Positions 11,426 to 21,175 of a stretch of DNA of 64,000 nt are shown here, in pieces. Each line of letters begins with the position of its first letter. Position 1 is the first letter of the stretch. The translations under genes and the position numbers were made by a program. This DNA comes from VRUE01 sp963732225 (GTDB lineage: Bacteria > Actinomycetota > Thermoleophilia > Solirubrobacterales > 70-9), in the NCBI GenBank assembly GCA_963732225.1, contig CAVSYR010000003.1, forward strand, positions 1-64,000, read 5' to 3'. The notes under the pieces are model-generated. The model was given only the letters and a program-made list of their open reading frames with translations. It made no database searches and was not told the origin of the DNA.

Positions 11426-11959
11426 ATGCTCGACTCATTTCGAAAGCGCGCCCGCTCGGTGGCGCTGGTGGCGGTGGCCGCGGCGCTGACCGTCGGCGGC
11501 GTGGCGCTGGCCCAGGGCAGCAACGAAGGTGGGCAGGGAGAAGGCTCGGGGGCGCCGAGCGGCAAGCGGATGCCACCCGGTCCGCCGATGATTCTGGGCG
11601 GGCCCGGCGGCAAGGACTTGACCTACGCCCAGCTCCACGTCCAGCACAACGGCAAGGCGGAAGTGATCAGGATGGACCAGGGCGAAATCACCGCCGTCGA
11701 CGACAGCTCGATCACGCTGAAGGAGAACGACGGCAACGAAGTGACGATCGCCGTCGATGACAGCACCAAGGTGCTCGCGGGCCCCGGCTCCTCGTCGTTG
11801 TCGGACCTTGAAACCGGCGAGGAAGTGACGGTCTGCGGGCCTGAAGGCGAAGCCGCCAAGGCGATCATGGTGCCGCCGAAGAAGGGAGAGGCGCCGCCAC
11901 AGGGGCTGCCACCCGCTCGCAACGACGGGCAACTGCCGCCTCTTGCGGAGCGCAGATGA
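11426..11959 (+). CDS. Secreted protein with small beta-type domain, upstream of two-component system
   Basis: A 177-residue protein. A signal peptide is visible: positively charged FRKRARSV, a hydrophobic run to about residue 30 and an ALAQ cleavage region. A Gly/Pro-rich linker follows, then about 65 residues (GEITAVDDSSITLKENDGNE and onwards) resembling DUF5666-type domains, and a proline-rich tail. Its function is unknown. It lies 12 bp upstream of a response regulator gene, so it may be a periplasmic or surface partner or a target of that system. AGGAGGACAAG precedes ATG 11426 as a good ribosome-binding site. Confidence 0.72.
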   Translation: MLDSFRKRARSVALVAVAAALTVGGVALAQGSNEGGQGEGSGAPSGKRMPPGPPMILGGPGGKDLTYAQLHVQHNGKAEVIRMDQGEITAVDDSSITLKENDGNEVTIAVDDSTKVLAGPGSSSLSDLETGEEVTVCGPEGEAAKAIMVPPKKGEAPPQGLPPARNDGQLPPLAERR

Positions 11960-11971
11960 GAGGCTAGGCGG

Positions 11972-12646
11972 ATGAAGGGAGCCATCCTCGTCGTCGAGGA
12001 CGAGCAGGCGATCGCCGAGCTCGTACGCGCTTACCTCAAGCGCGACGGGTTCGGCGTCGTCTGGGCTTCCAGTGGCGAGCAGGCGATGGAGGAGCTCTCG
12101 CGCCACTCGGTGCGGCTCGTCGTCCTCGACATCGGCTTGCCCGGTATCGACGGTTTCGAGGTCTGCCGCCGCTTGCGCGCCCGCACCGGCGTGCCGATCC
12201 TGATCCTCAGCGCCCGCGATGACGAGGTTGATCGGGTCGCCGGGCTCGAAGCCGGTGCTGACGACTACGTCACCAAGCCCTTCTCGCCGCGCGAGCTGGT
12301 CGCCCGGGTGAAGGCGATCCTGCGCCGCGTCGACGGCGGTGGCAACGGCAGCGAGGAGGGGGTGCTCGCGGTCGCTGATATAGAGCTCGATCGTGCCGCG
12401 CGGACCGTGACTGTGGGCGGCGCGGTAGTCGAGCTGACCGGCCGCGAGTTCGATCTGCTGGCGGCGCTGCTCTCCCACCCGGGCATCGTGCTCAGCCGCG
12501 ACCGCCTGCTCGAGCTGGTCTGGGGCGGCGAGTTCCCCGGCGGCACCCGCACGGTCGACGTCCACATCGCCCAGTTGCGCGCCAAGCTGGAGCGGCCCGA
12601 GCTGTTGCAGACCGTGCGCGGCGCCGGCTACAAGGCCGTCGCCTGA
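11972..12646 (+). CDS. OmpR/PhoB-family response regulator
   Basis: A 224-residue two-component regulator. The receiver domain has acidic residues near the N-terminus (VVEDEQA), the phospho-acceptor Asp53 (VVLDIGLPGIDG) and the conserved lysine in DDYVTKPFSPRE. The C-terminal winged helix includes ELTGREFDLLAALLSHPG and ends QTVRGAGYKAV. Its stop overlaps the kinase start (TGATG), so the pair is translationally coupled. A direct-repeat operator at 11341 upstream of the unit suggests autoregulation. The signal is not known. Confidence 0.93.
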   Translation: MKGAILVVEDEQAIAELVRAYLKRDGFGVVWASSGEQAMEELSRHSVRLVVLDIGLPGIDGFEVCRRLRARTGVPILILSARDDEVDRVAGLEAGADDYVTKPFSPRELVARVKAILRRVDGGGNGSEEGVLAVADIELDRAARTVTVGGAVVELTGREFDLLAALLSHPGIVLSRDRLLELVWGGEFPGGTRTVDVHIAQLRAKLERPELLQTVRGAGYKAVA

Positions 12647-13998
12647 TGCGCTCGCTGCGGGCGCGGCTCTTCATCGCGATCCTCGGCGTCGTCCTGCTTG
12701 CCGTCGGCGCCTCGCTGGCGCTCGGCATCGTCCTCACCCGCGACGCGGTAAGGGAGACGATCCGCCATGACGTCGAGCGCCAGGCGACGGCCTTCGCCGC
12801 GCAGCTGCCGCGCGTGATCGGCAACGGAGCGCCGGTCCCGCTGCCGGGTCGCTCGGAGCCGCCTGGCAGTGGGCCGGGTGGGGGAGCACCGCCCGCCACG
12901 CCCGTGGAAGCGCCACGGCCGGTGCAGTTGCTCCTGCTCAGCGAAGCGGCTCGCCTGCTGCCCGCTTCGGCCGTCGCCTCCCTGCGCGAGAACGGCAGCG
13001 CCGACGGCACCGCCGAGATCGAAGGGCAGAACTCGATCTACGCCGCGCGCCGCACCGGCAGCGGCAACTCGGTTGTGCTCGTCACCCGACCCAACGTGGT
13101 CTCGGGCGACGATTTCCGCCGCTACCTCTCCGCCCTGCTGATCGCCGGCGGCGCCGCGGCTCTGCTCGCGGCCGCGGTGGCCGCCTGGCTGGCGCGTCGT
13201 TTGACTCAGCCGTTGCGGCGGCTTTCGGCAGCGGCTGGAGAGCTGGCCGCCGGGCGCCGGCCCGAGCCGGTGCCGCCGGAGGGCACCGAAGAGCTCGACC
13301 AGCTGGCGAGCTCGTTCAACGAGATGGCTGAGCAGCTCGGTCTGGCCCGCGACGCCGAGCGCGCCGTTCTGCTCTCCGTCTCGCATGATCTGCGCACGCC
13401 GCTGACCTCGATCCGCGGTTACGCCGAGGGGATCGAGGACGGCACGATCGAGCCGCGTCAGGCTGCCGCCGTCGTCGGTCGCGAGGCCGAGCGACTGGAG
13501 CGACTGGTCGGCGATCTGCTCGCCCTCGCCCGCCTGCGCCAGGGGGTGATGGAGGTGCGCCGCGAGCCGGTCGACCTGGCGGCAGTCGCTCGTGAGGCCG
13601 AGGAGCGCCTGCGCCCGCGCGCCGGCGAAGGTGGGGTCGTGGTTCGGGTTGAGGGCGGGCCCGCGCCGGCGACCGCGGACCATGGCCGCGCCCTCCAGGT
13701 CATCACCAACCTGCTCGACAACGCGATCCGCGTCAGCCCGGAGGGAGCGACCGTGCGGATCGTCGCCTCGCCCGGCACGATCGAGGTCAGCGACGAAGGG
13801 CCCGGAATCGCGACCGAGGAGATCCCGCAGGCCTTCGAGCGCTTCCACCTCCGTGCCCGCACTGAGCATGGCTCTGCCGATGGCGCCGGCCTCGGCCTGG
13901 CGATCGTCCGCGAGCTAAGCGAGGCGATGGGCGGGAGCGCCGCTGTGGAGAACCTCCCCGCCCAGGGCGCCCGCTTCACGATTCGGCTACCGACCTGA
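12646..13998 (+). CDS. Membrane sensor histidine kinase
   Basis: A 450-residue kinase partner of the upstream regulator. Two membrane segments, at about residues 8-30 and 163-183, enclose an extracytoplasmic loop of about 130 residues that is Gly/Pro-rich near 65-90. A HAMP region follows (RRLTQPLRRLSAAAGELAAG), then the H-box SVSHDLRTPLTSIRGY with His247, an N-box NLLDNAIRVSPEG and G-boxes DEGPGI and GAGLGLAIV. All catalytic boxes are intact. The loop shows no recognisable ligand domain. Confidence 0.92.
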   Translation: MRSLRARLFIAILGVVLLAVGASLALGIVLTRDAVRETIRHDVERQATAFAAQLPRVIGNGAPVPLPGRSEPPGSGPGGGAPPATPVEAPRPVQLLLLSEAARLLPASAVASLRENGSADGTAEIEGQNSIYAARRTGSGNSVVLVTRPNVVSGDDFRRYLSALLIAGGAAALLAAAVAAWLARRLTQPLRRLSAAAGELAAGRRPEPVPPEGTEELDQLASSFNEMAEQLGLARDAERAVLLSVSHDLRTPLTSIRGYAEGIEDGTIEPRQAAAVVGREAERLERLVGDLLALARLRQGVMEVRREPVDLAAVAREAEERLRPRAGEGGVVVRVEGGPAPATADHGRALQVITNLLDNAIRVSPEGATVRIVASPGTIEVSDEGPGIATEEIPQAFERFHLRARTEHGSADGAGLGLAIVRELSEAMGGSAAVENLPAQGARFTIRLPT

Positions 13999-14067
13999 GC
14001 GCTACCCTTTCGCGACCGAATCGCCCTGGCCGGGTAGCTTGCGCCTGCCTCCCCGGCAACACCCAGG

Positions 14068-15027
14068 ATGGAAACCATCACTTCTGAACAGCCGACGGTC
14101 CCGGTCCCTGCCGGCAAGGCCGAGAGTCCGCTCGACGAGCCGGTCGTGCCGCGCCGCTCGCCGCTGCGCGCCGCGATCAAGACCGGTCGCCCGCAGGAGT
14201 GGATCAAGAACGTCTTCGTCTTCGCCGGCCTGCTCTTCTCCGGCAAGTTCAACCAGTCCCACGACGTGCTGGAGGCGTTCCTCACTTTCGTCGCCTTCTG
14301 CTTGATCTCCAGCGCCGGCTACTACGTCAACGACCTGATCGACGTCGAGCTCGACCGCAAGCACCCGAAGAAGCGCTTCCGGCCGCTGGCGGCGCGCGAG
14401 CTCTCGGAGGGGATCGCGAAGGTCATCGCCCCCGGCCTGGCGGTGATCGCGATCGCAATTGCCTTCGCCACGGTCAACTGGGAAGTTGGCCTGATGGTGG
14501 TCGGCTACAGCGTCGCCCAGATGGCCTACAGCCTCGGCCTCAAGCAGATCGTGATCGTCGACGTGATGACCCTGGCCGGCCTCTTCATCCTCCGCGTCGC
14601 CGCCGGTGCCGTCGCCGTCGACGCCCATGCCTCCGAATGGCTGCTGCTCTGCACCGGCATGTTCGCCCTCTTCCTCGGCGTCACCAAGCGCCGCCAGGAG
14701 GCGGTCTCCGAGCTGCACGAGGGGACCAGCAGCCGGCCCGTGCTCGAGCACTACTCGCTGCCTTTCCTCGACCAGATGGTCGCCATGGTCACCACCGGCA
14801 CCGTGATCAGCTACTCGATCTACGCCGTCAACTCGCCGCTGATCGGCAACCAGATGATGTGGACGATTCCCTCCGTCCTCTACTGCGTCTTCCGCTACCT
14901 CTACCTGATCTACGACCGCGCCGATGACCGTTCCACCGCCGCGATCGTGGTCGACGACAAGCCCCTGATCGCCGGCGCCGGCAGCTTTGCCGTGATCGCG
15001 TTCCTGCTGCTTTACGTCTTCAACTAG
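14068..15027 (+). CDS. ubiA: Decaprenyl-phosphate phosphoribosyltransferase (UbiA family)
   Basis: A 319-residue polytopic membrane protein with about nine hydrophobic segments. The signature NDLIDVELDRKHPKKRFRP, near residues 91-109, is that of DPPR synthases, which transfer phosphoribose from PRPP to decaprenyl phosphate in the pathway to decaprenylphosphoryl-arabinose. A second acidic region (YDRADDRST) is near the C-terminus. The N-terminal 35 residues are polar and variable. No other arabinan genes are in view, so the end use in this organism is uncertain. TAGCTT at 14035 may be a -10 element giving a short leader. Confidence 0.85.
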   Translation: METITSEQPTVPVPAGKAESPLDEPVVPRRSPLRAAIKTGRPQEWIKNVFVFAGLLFSGKFNQSHDVLEAFLTFVAFCLISSAGYYVNDLIDVELDRKHPKKRFRPLAARELSEGIAKVIAPGLAVIAIAIAFATVNWEVGLMVVGYSVAQMAYSLGLKQIVIVDVMTLAGLFILRVAAGAVAVDAHASEWLLLCTGMFALFLGVTKRRQEAVSELHEGTSSRPVLEHYSLPFLDQMVAMVTTGTVISYSIYAVNSPLIGNQMMWTIPSVLYCVFRYLYLIYDRADDRSTAAIVVDDKPLIAGAGSFAVIAFLLLYVFN

Positions 15028-15035
15028 CGCCGTCG

Positions 15036-15458
15036 CTACATGCTCGTGACCGGGGGCTCCGTGCCCTCAGTCAGGTAGAAGCGGGCGCGGCCTAGCTCCT
15101 CGCCGTTGACCTGGACGACGGCGGCGTGGGGGCCGGGGGTGGAGAAGGTGGCGGTGGTGCCGATCGACATCACCAGACGCTGGTCCTGGCCGGCCGGCAT
15201 GCCGGGCGGACGGCCGGTCTCGAAGTCGGCCTGTAGGCCATCGCCGAGCTCGACTCCGTCGGGGTCGTGGATGTCGACCTGGAGGTTGTGGGGCTGGTTG
15301 GTCTCGCTCCAGGCGACGTCGAGGCCGAGGGCGATGTGAAAGCCCCATTCGTGTGGCAGCTCGGGCAGGCTGAGCACGTTCCAGCCGCCGCCGACCATGT
15401 AGAGCTTGCCGTTAACGGCCTCACTGTGGTCGGCGAGCATGAGGAAGCCGATCTCCAT
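15036..15458 (-). CDS. Conserved hypothetical protein, DUF6941-like
   Basis: A 140-residue soluble protein beginning EIGFLMLADHSEAVNGKLYMVGGGWNVL, a pattern I associate with DUF6941-type proteins of unknown function. A later stretch, GPHAAVVQVNGEELGRARFYL, looks like a beta sandwich. It is the last of three small minus-strand genes. It also has its own leaderless -10, TATCCT, 6 nt before ATG 15458, so it can be transcribed separately. The 3' end faces ubiA with 8 bp between stops. Confidence 0.65.
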   Translation of the reverse strand: MEIGFLMLADHSEAVNGKLYMVGGGWNVLSLPELPHEWGFHIALGLDVAWSETNQPHNLQVDIHDPDGVELGDGLQADFETGRPPGMPAGQDQRLVMSIGTTATFSTPGPHAAVVQVNGEELGRARFYLTEGTEPPVTSM

Positions 15459-15464
15459 CGGGCC

Positions 15465-15470
15465 AGGATA
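15465..15470 (-). promoter_or_regulatory. Leaderless -10 element TATCCT
   Basis: TATCCT on the minus strand ends 6 nt before ATG 15458. It lies just past the stop of the upstream gene and suggests an internal promoter within the three-gene cluster. Confidence 0.45.
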
Positions 15471-15476
15471 CGGAGG

Positions 15477-15788
15477 TCAGTCGGGCTCGACCGGCAGGTC
15501 TGAGATCAGCTCCGTCTTGCCGCCCCACTGGAACTGCAGGTCGATCGTCTCGTTCTTGCGGTAGGTGCCGAAGAGCCCCAGGTACATCGCCAGCCAGCGC
15601 CCGGTGCCGACCTTCTCCTTGATGATCGGTCGGGTGAAGACGATCTCGCCCGCCGCGACCGTGTAGTCGGCCCCCTCGCTCTGCTCAACCCCGTTGATGT
15701 AGACGACGTAGGGCGCCGAGGCTCCGGCCGGCAGCTTCATCCGCCGCCCGGCCGCGTAGCTGCCCTTTGGAATCTCAGTCTCGGCCAT
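15477..15788 (-). CDS. Hypothetical protein
   Basis: A 103-residue protein starting MAETEIPKGSYAAGRRMKLP. ATG 15788 was chosen because upstream codons in this frame overlap the neighbouring gene and are Arg/Ser/Cys-rich out-of-frame sequence. It has a beta-rich look (APYVVYINGVEQSEGADYTV) with a later aromatic segment, WLAMYLGLFGTY. I do not recognise the family. It overlaps the end of the upstream gene by 14 bp, which implies cotranscription. Confidence 0.6.
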   Translation of the reverse strand: MAETEIPKGSYAAGRRMKLPAGASAPYVVYINGVEQSEGADYTVAAGEIVFTRPIIKEKVGTGRWLAMYLGLFGTYRKNETIDLQFQWGGKTELISDLPVEPD

Positions 15789-16131
15789 CGGCTTCGAGAG
15801 TCTCCCGCACCAGCTCGAACGGCGTCTCGTGCTTGCTTGGATCCAGCTCCTCCCGCCGCACCCCGCCCCGATAGGGCATGAACGTCCCATCCCCCCGCAC
15901 GTCGATCCCGGCGATCGGCTTGCGCAACCAGCCCTTGCCGCTCAGCTGCAACCGCGCATGAACCTGCTGCTCGGGCCCGTAGTCACGCAACGAAGCAACG
16001 CCCTTAACCGGCCCCTCGGCCCGAATAGCCAACGCCCGCTCCCGCATAGCGGCAACGGCCTCCCCAAGCTCATCAAAGCCGGCGTGGTCCACCTCGGACC
16101 CATGCCGAACCGTCAACTTCCAACGAGACAC
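15775..16131 (-). CDS. Hypothetical protein
   Basis: A 118-residue charged protein beginning with GTG 16131 (MSRWKLTVRHGSEVDHAGFD). It has a helical stretch, LGEAVAAMRERALAI, followed by strands. No family was recognised. It is the first gene of a three-gene minus-strand unit. A TACGCT -10 lies 6 nt before the GTG, so the mRNA is probably leaderless. Confidence 0.6.
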   Translation of the reverse strand: MSRWKLTVRHGSEVDHAGFDELGEAVAAMRERALAIRAEGPVKGVASLRDYGPEQQVHARLQLSGKGWLRKPIAGIDVRGDGTFMPYRGGVRREELDPSKHETPFELVRETLEADGRD

Positions 16132-16137
16132 GGCCGC

Positions 16138-16143
16138 AGCGTA
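16138..16143 (-). promoter_or_regulatory. Leaderless -10 element TACGCT
   Basis: TACGCT on the minus strand ends 6 nt before GTG 16131, with no Shine-Dalgarno sequence between. It predicts a leaderless transcript for the three small genes. Confidence 0.5.
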
Positions 16144-16173
16144 CGCAACGCTGCCGGTGGGACGAGTTGAGCG

Positions 16174-17574
<1,401 letters not shown>

Positions 17575-17659
17575 CACCCCTCCTCGAGCTGTTTGAACTG
17601 GAGCAGCAAGTATCGCAGTTCGGATTGCCCAGGCTGTTGCGCCGCGGAGAACAGGGGCG

Positions 17660-18589
17660 CTACTCGGCGACCGCCGGCAGCGGCTCGAAGCGCGTCATCG
17701 CGTGCAGCTCGGCGAAGCGCCGCTCGATCTCCTCGCGGGTCAGCGCCGCCACCCGCTCGGTGCCGAACTGCTCGACGTTGAACGAGGCCAGCACGGTGCC
17801 GTAGCCCATCGCCCGGCGCAGGCAGGCCTCGTCGAGCTCGCCCTCCTGGCTGTCGAGGTAACCGACGAAGCCACCGGCGAAGCTGTCGCCGGCGCCGGTC
17901 GGGTCGCGCACCTCCTCGAGCGGGAAGCCCGGCAGGGCGAAGAAGCCGTCCTCGGTGAAGAGCGCGGCGCCGTACTCGCCCCGCTTGGCGACGACGGCGC
18001 GCGGCCCCAGCTCCATCACCGCGCGGGCGGCGCGGGCGAGGTTGGGCTCGCCGGTCAGCTGGCGGATCTCGGCGTCGTTGACGATCAGGCAGTCGACCTC
18101 GGCGATCGCCGCCAGCAGCGAGTCCTTGGCGGTGTCGATCCAGAGGTTCATCGAGTCCAGCGCCGAGAAGCGGCTGGCGGCGCACTGGGCGCGAACCTGG
18201 CGCTGCAGGTCGGGCTGGATGTTGGCGAGGAAGAGGGTCTCCGCTTGGCGCGAGGCCTCGGAGAGCTTCGGCTCGAACTCGCCGAAGACGCCGAGCTGGG
18301 TGTCTTCGGTGTGGGCGACGTTGAGATCGAACTCGTAGCGGCCGCGCCAGAAGAAGGACTCGCCGCCGGCTACCCGCTCGATGTCGTCGGTGAGCACGCC
18401 GCGGCGCTCCAGCACCTCGAACTCACTGGCGCCGAAGTCATCGCCCACGGGCCCGACCGGGCGCACCTCGGTGAAGAAGCTGGCGGCCAGCGAGAAGTGG
18501 ACGGCGGCGCCGCCGAGCATGCGATCGCGCTCCCCGAAGGGGGTCTTTACGGAGTCGAATGCGATTGAGCCGACGACGGTGAGGGACAT
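17660..18589 (-). CDS. PfkB-family carbohydrate or nucleoside kinase
   Basis: A 309-residue ribokinase-like enzyme. The N-terminal GSIAFDSV and GGAAVHFSLAAS are the substrate-binding region. The ATP and anion-hole signature DPTGAGDSFAGGFVGYL near residue 225 carries the catalytic aspartate. The substrate cannot be told from sequence; sugar and adenosine kinases both fit. It is divergent from a quinone oxidoreductase gene, with a large palindrome (18604-18669) between them. TATACG lies 9 nt before ATG 18589 and may act as the -10. Confidence 0.85.
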   Translation of the reverse strand: MSLTVVGSIAFDSVKTPFGERDRMLGGAAVHFSLAASFFTEVRPVGPVGDDFGASEFEVLERRGVLTDDIERVAGGESFFWRGRYEFDLNVAHTEDTQLGVFGEFEPKLSEASRQAETLFLANIQPDLQRQVRAQCAASRFSALDSMNLWIDTAKDSLLAAIAEVDCLIVNDAEIRQLTGEPNLARAARAVMELGPRAVVAKRGEYGAALFTEDGFFALPGFPLEEVRDPTGAGDSFAGGFVGYLDSQEGELDEACLRRAMGYGTVLASFNVEQFGTERVAALTREEIERRFAELHAMTRFEPLPAVAE

Positions 18590-18603
18590 AAAGCGGAGCG
18601 TAT

Positions 18604-18669
18604 AGGGAGTCGGGTGTGCCTCGACGGCGCAACAGCGGGGAGGCGCCGTCGAGGCACACCCGACTCCCT
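18604..18669. repeat. 27-bp palindrome with 12-nt loop between divergent genes
   Basis: Perfect inverted arms at 18604-18630 and 18643-18669 (27 bp each) flank a 12-nt loop, AACAGCGGGGAG. The structure fills most of the space between the pfkB-like gene and the oxidoreductase gene and lies upstream of both presumed -10 elements (18599-18604 and 18683-18688). It has no T tract and points at no gene end, so it is not an ordinary terminator. Its arm length is close to that of the other palindromes in this window. Confidence 0.8.
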
Positions 18670-18682
18670 TTCCCAGCGCGAC

Positions 18683-18688
18683 TATGGT
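18683..18688 (+). promoter_or_regulatory. Leaderless -10 element TATGGT
   Basis: TATGGT ends 8 nt before GTG 18697 of the quinone oxidoreductase gene. It supports that start over the longer reading frame that would run through the palindrome. Confidence 0.45.
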
Positions 18689-18696
18689 TCGCCGCC

Positions 18697-19644
18697 GTGA
18701 AGGCGGTTCAGATCACCGAGTTCGGCGGGCCGGAGAAGCTTCGGCTCGTCGACGCAGAGACTCCTGTCCCCGGAGAGGGAGAGGTGCTCGTTGACGTCGC
18801 TCGCAGCGGCATCAACTTCGCCGACACGCACGCGACCCGCAACGACTACTTGGCCGAGCAGTCGTTGCCGTTGATTCCCGGTACCGAGGTCAGTGGCCGC
18901 ACCGCTGACGGCCGCCGGGTCGCGGCGCTGCTCGGCAGCGGCGGCTACGCCGAGAAGGTCGCGGTGCCGGAGGCGCTGTTGATCCCGCTGCCCGACGAGG
19001 TTGACGACGATCAGGCGGCAGCGCTACTGCTGCAGGGCCTGACCGCGATGGCCCTGGTCCAGCGCTGCGCGCGGATTGAGCCGGGCGAGACTTTGGTGGT
19101 CGAGGCCGCCGCTGGCGGTACCGGTGGCATGGCGGTGCAGTTGGGCAAGCGAGCCGGCGCGAAGGTGATCGGCCTCGCCTCCAGCGAGGAGAAGCGGGCG
19201 CTGGTTGAGCGGCTCGGTGCCGATGCAACCGTCGATTCGCGCGCCGAGAACCTCGGCGAAGCGATCCGCGACGCCAACGGCGGCGAGCGCGTCGACGCCG
19301 TCCTGCACATGAGCGGCGGCAAGGCTTTTGACGAAGAGCTCGCGATCCTCGCCCCGCTCGGCCGCATGGTCGTCTTCGGCATCGCCTCGCGCGAACAGCG
19401 CGAGGTCTCTACTGCGGCGCTGCTGCGTGGATCCAAGACCGTGGTCGGTTTCTGGTTGCTGCACCTGCTGGCCCGCCGCGAGCTGGTCGCGCCGATGATC
19501 GGCGAGCTGCTCGGGATCGTCGCCAAAGGCGAGCTCGAAGTCACCATCGGCGGCGTCTACCCGCTCTCCGAGGCGGCTCGCGCCCACGAAGACCTGATCG
19601 CCCGCAACACCAGCGGCAAGCTCCTCCTGGACCCGTCGAAGTGA
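18697..19644 (+). CDS. NADPH:quinone oxidoreductase, zinc-free MDR family
   Basis: A 315-residue medium-chain reductase starting MKAVQITEFGGPEKL, the usual start of quinone oxidoreductases. The nucleotide-binding part includes VVEAAAGGTGGMAVQLGKRAG, and no structural-zinc cysteine cluster is present, as in QOR. It likely reduces quinones or enones with NADPH in the cytosol. GTG 18697 was chosen from homology and the adjacent -10. The gene ends in a GTGA overlap with the helicase gene, so the two are cotranscribed. Confidence 0.87.
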   Translation: MKAVQITEFGGPEKLRLVDAETPVPGEGEVLVDVARSGINFADTHATRNDYLAEQSLPLIPGTEVSGRTADGRRVAALLGSGGYAEKVAVPEALLIPLPDEVDDDQAAALLLQGLTAMALVQRCARIEPGETLVVEAAAGGTGGMAVQLGKRAGAKVIGLASSEEKRALVERLGADATVDSRAENLGEAIRDANGGERVDAVLHMSGGKAFDEELAILAPLGRMVVFGIASREQREVSTAALLRGSKTVVGFWLLHLLARRELVAPMIGELLGIVAKGELEVTIGGVYPLSEAARAHEDLIARNTSGKLLLDPSK

Positions 19645-21161
19645 TCTCCTTCAAAGAGCTCGGGCTCTCGCCACAGATCCAGCAAGCGCTCGACGAGCTC
19701 GGCTTTGACGAGCCGACGCCGATTCAGGACCAGGCGATCCCGGAGCTGCTCGGTGGTCACGACGTGATCGGCCAGGCCCAGACCGGCACCGGCAAGACGG
19801 CGGCCTTCGGCCTGCCGCTGCTGCAGTATCTGGATCCCGACAACGACGAGGTGCAGGCGGTGGTGCTGACGCCGACCCGCGAGCTCTGCATCCAGGTGAC
19901 CCAGGCACTGCGCTCCTACGCCGAGCACCTCGACATCGAGATCGTCGCCGTCTTCGGCGGCGCCCCGATCAAATCGCAGCAGGCGCAGCTGCGCTCCGGC
20001 GCCCACGTCGTCGTCGCCACCGTCGGCCGCATGATGGACCTGATGAGCCGCCGCTCGCTGGTCCTCACCGCGGCTCGCTACATCGTCCTCGACGAGGCCG
20101 ACGAGATGCTCGACCTCGGCTTCATCGAGGACGTCGAGAAGATCCTCCGCATGTGCCCGAGCGGCCGCCAGACGGCGCTCTTCTCGGCGACGATGCCGCC
20201 ACCGGTCAAACGGCTCGCCGAGAGCTACATGTATGACCCGACGACCATCTCGATCACGCCGAAGACGCTGACCGTCGACGCGATCGCCCAGGCCTACGTC
20301 GAGGTCGGGGCGAAAGAGAAGGCGGCCAAGCTGGTCGAGTTGCTGAAGATCGAGGAACCCGAGCAGGCGATCATCTTCTGCCGCACCAAGATCGGTGCCG
20401 ACCGGCTGGAGAAGACGCTGAAGAACAAAGGTCTCGACGTCAAGGCCCTGCATGGCGACATGAGCCAGGGCTCGCGCGACGGCGTGATGATCGCCTTCAA
20501 GGACCACCGGGTGCGTCTGCTGGTGGCGACCGACATCGCCGCCCGCGGCCTTGATATCGAGCACGTCACCCACGTGATCAATTACGACGTGCCGGCCTCC
20601 TCGGAGGTCTACGTCCACCGCATCGGCCGCACCGGCCGGGTCGGGCGGACAGGCCGCGCGATCACCTTCGTCACCCCCGCCCAGCGCGACGAGATCGGTC
20701 GCATCGAGCACGACGTGAAGACGACGATCGGCGAGTGGGAAACACCCGAGGAGCGACTCGAGCACGCGCCGCGCCCGCGCCGCCGCGAGCGCCCGGAGCG
20801 CAGCAAGGTCGTTGAGACAAGTAAGGGCTCCGAAACGCGCGAGCCGAAGCCAGCTCAGGATGACGCTGCGACCGAGGCCGAGGCCGACTCGGGCGAGGCA
20901 GATACGGACAAGGCCGACTCGGGCAAGTCGGTGAAGCTCTTCGTCAACCGCGGCGAGCGCAGCGGCATCACCGAGGAGGACCTGCGCTGGGCGCTGCGCG
21001 AGGGCGCGGTCCTGCCCGAGGAGGCGATCCACGACGTCCACGTCCTGCACCGCTTCTCCTTCGTCCACATCGACCCCGACGTCGCCGAGCGCACGGTCGA
21101 GTACCTCGACGGCACCAAGGTCAAAGGCAAAGAGATCCGGCTCGAGGTCGCGAAGAGCTGA
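19641..21161 (+). CDS. DEAD-box ATP-dependent RNA helicase with DbpA-type RNA-binding domain
   Basis: A 506-residue RNA helicase. It has a Q motif (GFDEPTPIQDQAI), Walker A AQTGTGKT (46-53), DEAD in VLDEADEMLDLGF near 150, SAT in FSATMPP and motif VI HRIGRTGRVGR. A charged low-complexity linker at about 375-430 joins a C-terminal RRM-like domain of about 75 residues (VKLFVNRGERSGITEEDL) of the DeaD/CsdA/DbpA type. It probably acts in ribosome assembly or mRNA decay. Start is GTG 19641, overlapping the previous stop. Confidence 0.93.
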   Translation: MISFKELGLSPQIQQALDELGFDEPTPIQDQAIPELLGGHDVIGQAQTGTGKTAAFGLPLLQYLDPDNDEVQAVVLTPTRELCIQVTQALRSYAEHLDIEIVAVFGGAPIKSQQAQLRSGAHVVVATVGRMMDLMSRRSLVLTAARYIVLDEADEMLDLGFIEDVEKILRMCPSGRQTALFSATMPPPVKRLAESYMYDPTTISITPKTLTVDAIAQAYVEVGAKEKAAKLVELLKIEEPEQAIIFCRTKIGADRLEKTLKNKGLDVKALHGDMSQGSRDGVMIAFKDHRVRLLVATDIAARGLDIEHVTHVINYDVPASSEVYVHRIGRTGRVGRTGRAITFVTPAQRDEIGRIEHDVKTTIGEWETPEERLEHAPRPRRRERPERSKVVETSKGSETREPKPAQDDAATEAEADSGEADTDKADSGKSVKLFVNRGERSGITEEDLRWALREGAVLPEEAIHDVHVLHRFSFVHIDPDVAERTVEYLDGTKVKGKEIRLEVAKS

Positions 21162-21175
21162 AGTCCCGGCGGGGC

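Noticed and set aside
18616..18696. N-terminal extension of the quinone oxidoreductase through the palindrome
   Set aside because: The residues are not family-like, the DNA is the palindrome arm, and GTG 18697 gives the standard MKAVQITEFGGPE start with a -10 at the right spacing.
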